DNA of 8,544 nucleotides from an uncultured Methanobrevibacter sp. (GCA_902795935.1 CADBMS010000040.1:1-8544); one strand, 5' to 3'; counted from the first letter of the stretch, positions 1-6,723 are shown. Made by a program: numbers and translations. Notes: a model not told the origin generated them from the letters alone.

Positions 1-1091
1 CAGTATTCACATCTAATAAAATAGTTGCAAATCCAATAATGTTTACTAAAGAATCGATTAAAAATGGAAAAATTGATGCTATTGTAGTTAATAGTGGTAA
101 TGCTAATTGTTATAATGGTGAACAAGGATTAATCGATGCTAAATTAATGGCAAAACAAGTAGCTGAAAATTTAAATATAGATTTAAATGATGTTGCAGTA
201 GCTTCGACAGGAGTAATTGGTAGAGTAATGCCTATGGACATTATATCTGGATTAATTAATGAAAGTATTAATTCATTAAATCACTCTGCAGAATCATCTC
301 ATAATGTTGCAAAAGCAATAATGACTACTGATTTAGTTCCAAAAGAGATTTCTGTTGAAACAATTTTAAAAGATGGTAATACTGTTAAAATTGGTGCAGT
401 TACAAAAGGATCGGGTATGATTGAACCAAATATGGGTACTATGTTATCATTTATAGTTACGGATGTTGATGCAACACCAGAGGAGCTAAAAAAATCTTTA
501 AAGATAGCTGTAGATCAAAGTTATAATATGATTGTAGTTGATGGTGATGAAAGTACTAATGATATGGCTCTTATAATGTCTACTTGTAAATCAGGCAGAA
601 TAGATGAAAATTTTCAAGAGGCATTAAATTTTGTATGTTTAGAACTTGCTAAAATGATGGTTAAAGATGGTGAAGGTGCAAGTAAGTATGTTGAAGTTGA
701 AGTTAAAAACGCAAAATCTTTAAATGATGCTAAAATTGCTGCAAAATCTATAGTCAAATCATCTTTAGTAAAGTCGGCAATTTTTGGAAATGATCCTAAT
801 TGGGGACGTATACTAGTGGCTTTAGGATATTCTGGTGCTGAATTAAACTCGAGTAAATTATCAATTTCATTAGATGCATTGGATGTTGATGTGGATGAAG
901 TTTTTGTTGTTAAAGATGGTGTTGTTAAGGCATTAGATAATACAAAAGAATTATATGATTCAGAAGAAATTATAAAAAATAAAGAAATTAAAATAACTAT
1001 TGATTTAAATATTGGTTCTAGTTGTGCATCGGCATATGGTTGTGATTTAACTTATGATTATGTTAAAATTAATGCTGAATATACAACATAA
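1..1091 (+). CDS. argJ: Glutamate N-acetyltransferase ArgJ, 3' part (N-terminus outside window)
   Basis: ArgJ transfers the acetyl group of N-acetylornithine to glutamate, recycling acetyl in cytoplasmic arginine synthesis; some members also use acetyl-CoA. The frame is open from base 3 and the first visible residues (VFTSNK) already match the ArgJ family, so the true start lies upstream and the ATG at 39 is internal. Counting from that Met, the oxyanion-hole region STGVIG is near residues 56-61. The self-cleavage region KGSGMIEPNMGTML is at 123-136, with Thr134 (bases 438-440) the expected nucleophile exposed by autoproteolysis. The C-terminus ends in the family signature AYGCDLTYDYVKIN. The residue before the nucleophile is Gly, where the best-known bacterial members have Ala. 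argB follows after 32 nt on the same strand, so the two are probably one transcript. Whether the enzyme is mono- or bifunctional cannot be told. Confidence 0.96.
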   Translation, partial: VFTSNKIVANPIMFTKESIKNGKIDAIVVNSGNANCYNGEQGLIDAKLMAKQVAENLNIDLNDVAVASTGVIGRVMPMDIISGLINESINSLNHSAESSHNVAKAIMTTDLVPKEISVETILKDGNTVKIGAVTKGSGMIEPNMGTMLSFIVTDVDATPEELKKSLKIAVDQSYNMIVVDGDESTNDMALIMSTCKSGRIDENFQEALNFVCLELAKMMVKDGEGASKYVEVEVKNAKSLNDAKIAAKSIVKSSLVKSAIFGNDPNWGRILVALGYSGAELNSSKLSISLDALDVDVDEVFVVKDGVVKALDNTKELYDSEEIIKNKEIKITIDLNIGSSCASAYGCDLTYDYVKINAEYTT

Positions 1092-1112
1092 TTTAATTTA
1101 AAATATATCTCA

Positions 1113-1119
1113 AGTTGAT
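1113..1119 (+). promoter_or_regulatory. Ribosome binding site deciding the argB start
   Basis: AGTTGAT differs by one base from AGGTGAT, the complement of the archaeal 16S rRNA 3' end. It sits 4 nt before ATG 1124 and overlaps the alternative TTG at 1115, so it favours the ATG. Confidence 0.5.
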
Positions 1120-1123
1120 TAAG

Positions 1124-2005
1124 ATGGAAACAGTAAATGTTTTAGTAGAAGCTTTACCTTATATTAAAGAATTCTATAATAGAAAAATTTTAATTAAATA
1201 TGGTGGTCATGCCATGATTAATGATCAATTAATGGACTCTACGGCTAGAGACACTGTATTATTGAAATATGTGGGAATGGAACCTATTGTGGTGCATGGT
1301 GGTGGTCCTGAAATTTCAAGATCAATGACTAAATTTGGTAAAGAGCCAGAATTTATTCAGGGATTGCGTGTAACAGATGAAGAAACAATGGAAATTGTTA
1401 AAATGGTACTGTTAGGTAAAGTTAACACAAAAATTGTTTCTAAAATTTGTTTACATGGTGGTAAAGCAGTTGGTATCTCTGGAAAGGACACTGAATTCAT
1501 TAAAGCTAAAAAAAAGCCAATGGAAATTGTTAAAAATTATGATACTGGTGAAAAATTAGAAATTGATTTAGGTTTAGTTGGTGAAATTGAATCCTTAAAT
1601 CCTGAAATAGTTAAAATGTTAACTGATAATTGTTATATACCTATTATTTCACCTATAGGTGCTGATGATAGGGGTAACACTCTTAATTTGAATGCAGATA
1701 CTGTTGCTGGAGAATTAGGTGCTGTTTTAGGTGCAGAAAAATTAATTATATTGACTGATGTTCCAGGTATTCTTGAGAATCCTAATGATCCTGATACTTT
1801 GATTAAACGTTTGAAAGTGGATGAAATTCCTGAATTAATAGAAAATGGAATTATTAGTGGAGGTATGATTCCTAAAACATTAACATGTCTTAATGCAATT
1901 AATAATGGAGTAACTTCTGCACATATAATTGATGGTCGTATAGAGCATTCTCTACTATTAGAAATTTTCACAGATTATGGTATTGGAACAATGATTACTA
2001 AATAA
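1124..2005 (+). CDS. argB: Acetylglutamate kinase ArgB
   Basis: ArgB phosphorylates N-acetylglutamate with ATP, the second step of arginine synthesis in the cytoplasm. The 293-residue protein has normal family length. Visible motifs are KYGGHAM (25-31, phosphate-binding Lys25 and Gly-rich loop), VHGGGPE (57-63), GLRVTD (80-85, substrate Arg82), NADTVAGELG (190-199, Asp192) and GGMIPK (246-251, Lys251). An N-terminal helix of about 20 residues precedes the first strand, and the C-terminus reads HSLLLEIFTDYGIGTM. Both are features of hexameric, arginine-inhibited kinases in the family, so feedback inhibition by arginine is inferred. I chose ATG 1124 over the in-frame TTG at 1115 because AGTTGAT at 1113-1119 resembles the AGGTGAT ribosome binding site and would otherwise lie partly inside the gene. 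It follows argJ in an arginine operon. Confidence 0.96.
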   Translation: METVNVLVEALPYIKEFYNRKILIKYGGHAMINDQLMDSTARDTVLLKYVGMEPIVVHGGGPEISRSMTKFGKEPEFIQGLRVTDEETMEIVKMVLLGKVNTKIVSKICLHGGKAVGISGKDTEFIKAKKKPMEIVKNYDTGEKLEIDLGLVGEIESLNPEIVKMLTDNCYIPIISPIGADDRGNTLNLNADTVAGELGAVLGAEKLIILTDVPGILENPNDPDTLIKRLKVDEIPELIENGIISGGMIPKTLTCLNAINNGVTSAHIIDGRIEHSLLLEIFTDYGIGTMITK

Positions 2006-2289
2006 TAGTCACAATAGGTTAATATTAATATATTCATTATTTAAAAACAGAACAATGTCTCTATTTAATAAGGAATAACTCTATTTGCTATTTCTTTTTA
2101 TTTCCATTTTTATAATATTTTATAGGATTGTTCAGAATCTTTAGTAATCAAATGTTTATCTGCTAAATACAGGTTCCATATCTTGTATATCTAAAAATAT
2201 TACATATATTTTCATTTCTGTGGATGGGATTACTATTACATAATTCATTTATTAGAATTAATAATCGGCCATGGTTTATAATTTCAATT
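2006..2289. other. Intergenic gap between convergent argB and aksF; possible decayed frame
   Basis: These 284 bases hold no intact gene of normal length and no RNA gene that I recognise. Apart from the T-rich tract after argB, the - strand has a 30-codon frame from ATG 2248 to the stop at 2156-2158 (it begins MNYVIVIPSTEMK). A shift of one base near 2165 opens a second frame (ADKHLITKDSEQSYKIL) that ends at 2110-2112. No ribosome binding site precedes ATG 2248. This may be a gene remnant or chance; alternatively it is simply the 3' untranslated region of aksF. Confidence 0.3.
2088..2111 (+). terminator. T-rich tract, probable terminator of the argJB transcript
   Basis: About 85 nt after the argB stop the + strand carries several T runs separated by single bases (TTTCTTTTTATTTCCATTTTT). 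Archaeal RNA polymerase terminates at such U-rich tracts without needing a hairpin. No strong stem is visible just upstream, so the call rests on composition and position only. Confidence 0.35.
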
Positions 2290-3282
2290 CTATTCTATAT
2301 GTGATGCAATTTCTTTTGCCATATCTAAAGTTTTTGAAGTTCCACCTAAATCTGGTGTAACTTGTTTTTTTTCTTTTAATGTTTTTAATAATGCATTTTC
2401 AAGTTTTTTGGCTTCTTTATCTTTATTAATATAATTTAGCATCATTACTGTTGAAAGTATCATTGCAGTTGGGTTAGCTATTTGTTTTCCACTTATATCA
2501 GGTGCAGATCCATGAACTGGTTCAAATAATCCATTATTTTCGCCTATATTTGCTGATGGTGCTAATCCTAATCCTCCAACTAATCCTGCACTTTCATCAG
2601 AGAGTATATCTCCAAATAAGTTGCTTGTAACTATTACTTCAAATATTTTAGGTTTAGTTATAAGATACATTGCGGTTGCATCTACATAGTAATCTTCAGT
2701 TTTAATATCTTTGTAATTTTTAGCAATTTTGTAGAAACTTTCTTTGAATATTCCATCTGTTTTTTTAAGAACATTTGCTTTATGAACTGCTGTTACTTTG
2801 TTAAAAAAGTTGTTTTTAGCATATTTGAATGCAAAATCAGAGATTCTTTCACTAGCACTTCTAGTTATTATTCTTTTAGCTTCTGCACCATTTTCAGTTT
2901 CAGTTTCTAGTCCACTGTATAATCCTTCAGAGTTTTCACGGATTATTGTAAAATTTAAATCATTGTAGATTGAATTAGTGTTTGGTAAAGATTTTATTGG
3001 CCGAATATTTGCATATAGTTTTAATTCTTTTCTTAATGTTATTATTGCACTAGGACTATCTTCTACTGTAGTGACTGCTCCAAATAGTATTGCATCTGAT
3101 TTTTTACTTTTTTTTATAGTTTCTTCAGGTATTGGAGTTCCATTTTTTTTACAACATTCTTTTCCAGCTTCAAGAAAGTTGTATTTTAAGTTTAATTCCA
3201 TTTTATCTAATATTAGGAGTGCAGCATCCATTACTTCAATTCCAATGCCATCTCCTTTGATAATACTGATATTTTTGTTCAT
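2290..3282 (-). CDS. aksF: Homoisocitrate/isopropylmalate dehydrogenase family enzyme, probably AksF
   Basis: This NAD(P)-dependent beta-decarboxylating dehydrogenase (330 aa, usual length) oxidises and decarboxylates a 2-hydroxy-3-carboxy acid using a divalent metal. Motifs are KGDGIG (9-14), ITLRKELKLYANIRP (81-95, with substrate-binding Arg84 and Arg94), IIRENSEGLYSG (113-124, Arg115 and Tyr122), HKANVLKKTDG (167-177, Lys168), NLFGDILSDE (221-230, metal ligands Asp225 and Asp229) and EPVHGSAPDISG (254-265). The stretch IITLRK..LYANIRPIKS resembles AksF and homoisocitrate dehydrogenases, which build the 2-oxosuberate chain of coenzyme B. The central part (YYVDATAMYLITKP, VTSNLFGD) is as close to archaeal LeuB, so leuB is the main alternative. 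I chose the start at 3282, not the in-frame ATG at 3294, because GGTG (- strand, 3292-3289) is a ribosome binding site 6 nt upstream of it. It stands alone, convergent with argB and divergent from the TPR-like gene. Confidence 0.85.
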   Translation of the reverse strand: MNKNISIIKGDGIGIEVMDAALLILDKMELNLKYNFLEAGKECCKKNGTPIPEETIKKSKKSDAILFGAVTTVEDSPSAIITLRKELKLYANIRPIKSLPNTNSIYNDLNFTIIRENSEGLYSGLETETENGAEAKRIITRSASERISDFAFKYAKNNFFNKVTAVHKANVLKKTDGIFKESFYKIAKNYKDIKTEDYYVDATAMYLITKPKIFEVIVTSNLFGDILSDESAGLVGGLGLAPSANIGENNGLFEPVHGSAPDISGKQIANPTAMILSTVMMLNYINKDKEAKKLENALLKTLKEKKQVTPDLGGTSKTLDMAKEIASHIE

Positions 3283-3334
3283 TAATAGCACCATTACTAT
3301 GTTTTTAGTTAAGTTTTAAGTTAAATCATTAGTT

Positions 3335-3346
3335 ATTAATATATGT
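3335..3346 (-). promoter_or_regulatory. Candidate TATA box of aksF
   Basis: On the - strand this reads ACATATATTAAT. An archaeal TATA element here would place transcription start about 25-27 nt downstream, near 3313, leaving a leader of about 30 nt with a GGTG ribosome binding site. The whole gap is A/T rich, so other boxes are possible. Confidence 0.35.
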
Positions 3347-3362
3347 TTTAGCATATAATATA

Positions 3363-3374
3363 CTATAAAATATA
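3363..3374 (+). promoter_or_regulatory. Candidate TATA box of the TPR-like gene
   Basis: CTATAAAATATA lies about 80 nt before the proposed start at 3453 and would give a leader of roughly 55-60 nt. A second A/T element at 3385-3393 (GTATAATTG) would give a shorter leader. Which one is used cannot be told from sequence. Confidence 0.3.
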
Positions 3375-3435
3375 ATTAATGAATGTATAATTGTCACTTG
3401 AAAACTGAAAATTTTTTTGTTAATGATTTATTAAT

Positions 3436-3446
3436 GGGTGGTGGGG
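3436..3446 (+). promoter_or_regulatory. G-rich ribosome binding region deciding the TPR-like gene start
   Basis: GGGTGGTGGGG is strikingly G-rich for this DNA and contains GGTGG, complementary to the 16S rRNA 3' end. It lies 6-15 nt before ATG 3453. Its two GTG triplets could be mistaken for start codons. Confidence 0.5.
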
Positions 3447-3452
3447 CATAAT

Positions 3453-3911
3453 ATGGCCGATTTGGCACATAGTGAATTACAGTTAGATGAAGATATTTTG
3501 GAAACAATCTATTCTAAAATAGATGATTTGGTTCGTTGTTTGAATAATTTTGATAATTATGCTAATTTAGAATCAAGTTTAAATAAATCTTTAAATACTG
3601 TTTGGAATACTAATGATTTAGAAGGTGAAGCAATTCTTACATTACTTGCAGGTAATGAATTTTTAAAAATTAATGATTTTAAAAATTCTTTAGATTATTT
3701 TAATAGAGCACAAGTGGCAAGTACTAAGAATAATAACCTTAAAGCTAGGGCTATTGCAATGTTATGTCGAGGAATAATATTCTTTATTCGTAATGAACGT
3801 GAAAATATGTATATTATTTTTAAAAATGCATTAAATATATTTACTGAAAATAATTTTGATAAAGAAAAAACTAAAGCATTAAGTTTAATTAAGTTATTAA
3901 TTTATGATTAA
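3453..3911 (+). CDS. Small TPR-like helical protein, function unknown
   Basis: I do not recognise a named family. The 152-residue product is acidic to neutral, rich in Asn, Leu and Lys, and has no signal peptide or obvious membrane span. Residues 57-90 (beginning EGEAILTLLAGNEFLKINDF) have the A/G-L-A-Y-F pattern of a tetratricopeptide helix pair. Residues 96-132 (KARAIAMLCRGIIFFIRNE onward) form a second, weaker one, and the N-terminal 50 residues look helical. TPR folds usually bind partner proteins, so an adaptor role is only an inference. The start is ATG 3453, because the in-frame GTG codons at 3438 and 3441 form part of GGGTGGTGGGG, the likely ribosome binding region. The 69-nt gap and T run that follow suggest transcription separate from the HEAT gene downstream. 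Confidence 0.75.
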   Translation: MADLAHSELQLDEDILETIYSKIDDLVRCLNNFDNYANLESSLNKSLNTVWNTNDLEGEAILTLLAGNEFLKINDFKNSLDYFNRAQVASTKNNNLKARAIAMLCRGIIFFIRNERENMYIIFKNALNIFTENNFDKEKTKALSLIKLLIYD

Positions 3912-3920
3912 TTTCTATGT

Positions 3921-3929
3921 TTATTTTTT
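3921..3929 (+). terminator. T-run, possible terminator of the TPR-like gene
   Basis: TTATTTTTT begins 9 nt after the stop codon at 3909-3911 and ends in six T. Archaeal transcripts often end at such tracts. There is no hairpin, so partial read-through into the HEAT gene is possible. Confidence 0.35.
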
Positions 3930-3971
3930 GAAAATGCTTATTATTATTTAATATAATTTTTATTTATTTGT

Positions 3972-3977
3972 GGTGAT
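3972..3977 (+). promoter_or_regulatory. Consensus GGTGAT ribosome binding site of the HEAT gene
   Basis: GGTGAT exactly complements the archaeal 16S rRNA 3' end and stands 3 nt before ATG 3981. A second ATG at 3987 is also in range. Confidence 0.6.
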
Positions 3978-3980
3978 TTA

Positions 3981-4487
3981 ATGGATATGAATGTAACTCA
4001 ATTGATAGATTCTTTGAAAGAGGAAGATGATTTTATCACAATGCAATCTTTATCCATGTTAGTAGAAATGGGTGATGTTGCTGTTGATGATTTAATAGAA
4101 GGTCTGTCTAATGCGGATAAAAATATTAAAAAATATTGCGTAAAAGCATTGGGTGAAATAATGAATCCTAATTCGATTGAACCATTAATTAAATCATTAT
4201 CTGATGATAATAAATGGGTTCGCAGAGAGGCATCAAGTGCATTATCTAAAATGGGTGTTGATGCAGTAGAACCATTAATTAAATGTTTAAATGATATTGA
4301 TTGGAGAGTTAAAGGTGCAGCTGCTTGGGCTTTAGGAAATCTTAAAGATGATCGTGCTGTTGATCCTTTATTTAAATTATTAACTGAAAATAATAATGGA
4401 TTTGTTAAACAGGGCGCTTTATCTTCATTAAAAGTAATAGGTACTCCAAAAGCTAATGAAGCTTTAATAAAATATCAAGAACAGTAA
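3981..4487 (+). CDS. Small HEAT-repeat protein (PBS-lyase-like HEAT), function unknown
   Basis: The 168-residue protein is almost entirely HEAT repeats of about 30 residues, of the short type found in PBS-lyase-like proteins. Repeats run at about 34-65 (LIEGLSNADKNIKKYCVKAL), 66-95 (IEPLIKSLSDDNKWVRREAS), 96-126 (VEPLIKCLNDIDWRVKGAAA) and 127-158 (VDPLFKLLTENNNGFVKQGA), after a degenerate N-terminal one. The V-R/K-x-x-A-A-x-A-L core of each repeat is clear. Such solenoids bind proteins and have no catalytic residues; in bacteria relatives act as phycobilin lyases, but methanogens make no phycobilins, so that function should not be transferred. A perfect GGTGAT at 3972-3977 supports ATG 3981. 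The gene ends 8 nt before mdh, so the two are probably co-transcribed and may act together, which is an inference. Confidence 0.88.
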   Translation: MDMNVTQLIDSLKEEDDFITMQSLSMLVEMGDVAVDDLIEGLSNADKNIKKYCVKALGEIMNPNSIEPLIKSLSDDNKWVRREASSALSKMGVDAVEPLIKCLNDIDWRVKGAAAWALGNLKDDRAVDPLFKLLTENNNGFVKQGALSSLKVIGTPKANEALIKYQEQ

Positions 4488-4495
4488 GTGGTTTT

Positions 4496-5443
4496 ATGAA
4501 AGTTACCATAATTGGAGCTTCAGGTACAGTAGGTGCTGCTGCTGCATTTTCAATAGCTGAACAAATTCCATTATCTGAATTATTATTATTCTCAAGAGAG
4601 AATAGTTTGCCGGCTATTCGTGGAGAATCTTTAGATATGTATGATGCATTAGCTGCTAAAAACATACATGTAAATCTAAAAGTTACTTCTAATATTGAAG
4701 ATATTGAGGGTTCTGATGTTGTTGTTATAACTGCTGGAGTTTCACGAACATCAAATATGTCTCGTAAAGATTTGGCAGTTCCTAATGCAAAAATTGTTGC
4801 TTATTATTCAAAAAATGTTGCAAAATATGCTCCAAATTCAATTTTATTGATAGTAACTAATCCTGTGGATGTTATGACTCATGTTGCATTAAAATCTTCC
4901 GGTTTAGATAAAAATCGTGTTTTGGGTTTAGGAAATCACTTAGATTCACTTAGACTTAAATCTATGTTAGCAAGACATTTTGATATTAATGTTAGTGAAG
5001 TGCATTCAAGGGTTGTTGGGGAACATGGTGAAAATATGGTTCCTTTACTTAGTTCAACAACAATTGGAGGAATTTTATTAAAATATTTTAGAAATTATGG
5101 AACATTTGATATTAATAAAATCATTGATAGAGTTAAAAATGCAGGTACTGAAGTTATAAAGCGTAAAGGAGCAACTGAATATGGTCCTGCGTTTGCAATA
5201 TATAATCTAGTTACAACAATAGTAAATGATGAACAGAAAATATTAACCGTAACCACATTTTTAGATGGTGAAATTGAAGGAATTAATAATGTTTGTTTAG
5301 GAGTTCCAGTTAAACTTGGACGAAAAGGAATTGAAAGTATTATACCTGTTGAAATGGATGATTTTGAGAAAAAATCTTTTTTAAATGCTTCAAATTCTGT
5401 TAAAGAATTAACTAATCATGTTTTTAAAGAAATTGATTTATAA
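4496..5443 (+). CDS. mdh: Malate dehydrogenase, archaeal NADP-type LDH/MDH family
   Basis: This enzyme interconverts oxaloacetate and malate, feeding the partial reductive citrate pathway of methanogens. The 315 residues match the length of the Methanocaldococcus enzyme. The N-terminus has the Rossmann loop GASGTVG (7-13), and the second strand ends in FSREN with Arg34, which in the archaeal relatives favours NADP over NAD (inference). Substrate Arg84 and Arg90 are in SRTSNMSR; an Arg at the first position, where lactate dehydrogenases have Gln, points to malate. Other residues are Asn122 in TNPVD, Asp150 and Arg153 in HLDSLR, and catalytic His177 in GEHGEN. The C-terminal part has GVPVKLGRKGIE. 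ATG 4496 is the only good start; GTGGT sits just upstream and the HEAT gene ends 8 nt before. pdxT follows after 38 nt. Confidence 0.94.
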   Translation: MKVTIIGASGTVGAAAAFSIAEQIPLSELLLFSRENSLPAIRGESLDMYDALAAKNIHVNLKVTSNIEDIEGSDVVVITAGVSRTSNMSRKDLAVPNAKIVAYYSKNVAKYAPNSILLIVTNPVDVMTHVALKSSGLDKNRVLGLGNHLDSLRLKSMLARHFDINVSEVHSRVVGEHGENMVPLLSSTTIGGILLKYFRNYGTFDINKIIDRVKNAGTEVIKRKGATEYGPAFAIYNLVTTIVNDEQKILTVTTFLDGEIEGINNVCLGVPVKLGRKGIESIIPVEMDDFEKKSFLNASNSVKELTNHVFKEIDL

Positions 5444-5468
5444 ATGTTTATAATTAAATTTATAGTTG

Positions 5469-5473
5469 GGTGA
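5469..5473 (+). promoter_or_regulatory. Ribosome binding site deciding the pdxT start
   Basis: GGTGA is 8 nt before ATG 5482. The GTG inside it is in frame with pdxT and could be miscalled as the start codon. Confidence 0.5.
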
Positions 5474-5481
5474 ATAAAAGA

Positions 5482-6054
5482 ATGTTAATAATCGGTGTTT
5501 TAGATTTACAAGGTGCTGTATCTGAACATATTGATATTACAAAAAAAGCATTAAACACTTTGAATATTAAGGGTAAAGTTATAAATGTAAGATCTTCTGA
5601 AGAAGCATCTAATTGTGATGGAATAATAATTGCTGGTGGAGAAAGTACAGTAATTGGAAAATTAATTTATCAAACAGGTATTAAAGATGTAATATTGGAT
5701 AATAGTATACCTATTTTTGGAACATGTGCAGGTATGATTTTATTATCAAAAAAAACTGATTATGATCAACCTTTATTGAATATTATTGATATGGAAGTTT
5801 CTAGAAATTCTTTTGGTAGGCAAAGAGAATCTTTTGAAAAAGAAGTCACTATTTTTGATAAGAAATATCCTGGCGTCTTTATAAGAGCGCCCTCTGTTAA
5901 AAATGTTGAGGATAATGTTAAAATACTTTCAAAATTAGATGAAACGATTATAGCAGTTAAACAAGGTAAAAATATGGCGTTATCATTTCATCCTGAACTA
6001 ACTGATAATACTTTTTTGCATGAAAGGTTTATATTGGATTTATTAGAAAAATGA
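5482..6054 (+). CDS. pdxT: Pyridoxal 5'-phosphate synthase glutaminase subunit PdxT
   Basis: PdxT hydrolyses glutamine and channels ammonia to PdxS (not in this window) to make pyridoxal 5'-phosphate from ribose 5-phosphate and glyceraldehyde 3-phosphate. The 190-residue protein has the class I amidotransferase triad: Cys82 in FGTCAGM, and His170 and Glu172 in SFHPEL. The family start GVLDLQGAVSEH is at 5-16, AGGEST at 51-56, and the conserved RNSFGRQRESFE at 108-119. ATG 5482 is preferred to the GTG at 5470, since GGTGA at 5469-5473 is the ribosome binding site. It lies 38 nt after mdh, probably in one transcript, although the gap is A/T rich enough to hold a separate promoter. Nothing suggests truncation. 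Confidence 0.95.
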   Translation: MLIIGVLDLQGAVSEHIDITKKALNTLNIKGKVINVRSSEEASNCDGIIIAGGESTVIGKLIYQTGIKDVILDNSIPIFGTCAGMILLSKKTDYDQPLLNIIDMEVSRNSFGRQRESFEKEVTIFDKKYPGVFIRAPSVKNVEDNVKILSKLDETIIAVKQGKNMALSFHPELTDNTFLHERFILDLLEK

Positions 6055-6060
6055 AGCAAA

Positions 6061-6067
6061 TTTTTAT
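6061..6067 (+). terminator. T-run after pdxT, possible terminator
   Basis: TTTTTAT begins 6 nt after the pdxT stop. It is short, has no hairpin, and is supported only by its position at the end of the likely mdh-pdxT transcript. Confidence 0.3.
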
Positions 6068-6092
6068 TAACCCATATATTAAATAAAACTAC

Positions 6093-6702
6093 ATGATTAT
6101 AATTTTAATAAAATATTCGGCGAGTTTGGTGTAATTTTATTGATGAACAGTTTAAAAAATTGCAATTATAAATGAAACATCTGATGGTTTATTTAAATCA
6201 CAAAAATCTGTAAAATCAATTATCATATACTGGACAAAAATCCAGATGTAATGGATTTTAATCAAACCAATCTAAAAATAGATATTCGTCAAATGATAAA
6301 TGAGCAGTATAATCTAGTTGATGGTAAAAATGTAAGTTATGATCCAAACGTTATGTTTATGGAATGGATTTTTATATTGAAATGTATTTTAACCATCAAT
6401 TAAATATGCAAATATTAGATTAAATAATTTCTCGTTAATGATTAAAATATATGAAAACGAAAAGAAGATGTCTGTGTGGAAGGATTCTTTAAAGATATAT
6501 TTGGTGTTACTCGAAAAGAAGACATTGGTGCCTATTATGAGCAAATTCAATTGAGGAATTAATATCTAAAATGACAGGTATCTTTCCGGAATATTCATTT
6601 GGATTTAAAGTTGATTAATTTAGAAACTTAAATGAAATTAAAAAATATTCTGCATATCTTGCACAATGTAAAGAAATAGAAAGAATACTTACAAATTTTT
6701 AA
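6093..6702 (+). pseudogene. Decayed protein-coding gene of unknown family, several frameshifts and stops
   Basis: No intact frame is present, yet protein-like segments follow one another on the + strand in changing frames. One runs at about 6156-6224 (IAIINETSDGLFKSQKSVKS). The next is at about 6221-6358 (NPDVMDFNQTNLKIDIRQM, then INEQYNLVDGKNVSYDPN). Another is at 6352-6423 (YGMDFYIEMYFNHQLNMQ). A fourth is at 6476-6550 (VEGFFKDIFGVTRKEDIGAY). The last is at 6547-6702 (SIEELISKMTGIFPEYSFGF), where an in-frame TAA at 6616-6618 precedes NLNEIKKYSAYLAQCKEIER and the final stop at 6700-6702. At least four frameshifts and one nonsense codon are needed to join them, giving a protein of roughly 180-190 residues. 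I do not recognise the family. The left end is uncertain: ATG 6093 is possible but is followed quickly by stops. The intact flanking genes argue against poor sequence quality as the cause. Confidence 0.7.
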
Positions 6703-6723
6703 ATAAGAACTAACAATTAAGTA

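Noticed and set aside
1633..1971. A 112-codon open frame on the - strand inside argB
   Set aside because: It is opposite the well-supported ArgB frame, has no family features, and looks like a shadow of the real gene.
2978..3319. A 113-codon open frame on the + strand opposite aksF
   Set aside because: The hydrophobic translation is what the complement of an A-rich coding strand gives; the aksF motifs on the other strand are decisive.
3301..3437. Repeated AGTTAA/TTAAGT-like words in the divergent promoter region
   Set aside because: They are short, imperfect and expected at this A/T content; I could not define a repeat unit or operator.
2263..3462. ATGGCCGATT occurs at the TPR-like gene start (3453) and on the - strand at 2272
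   Set aside because: The match is only 10 bases and the - strand copy reaches a stop after four codons; no further similarity follows, so it is most likely chance.
4453..4665. A 70-codon open frame on the - strand opposite the start of mdh
   Set aside because: It overlaps the HEAT gene end and the conserved mdh Rossmann loop, with no independent support.
6140..6184. A TTGATGA ... CTGA pattern resembling C and D boxes of an archaeal guide RNA
   Set aside because: The C box lacks its first purine, the inner boxes are not convincing, and the stretch fits the decayed protein gene better.
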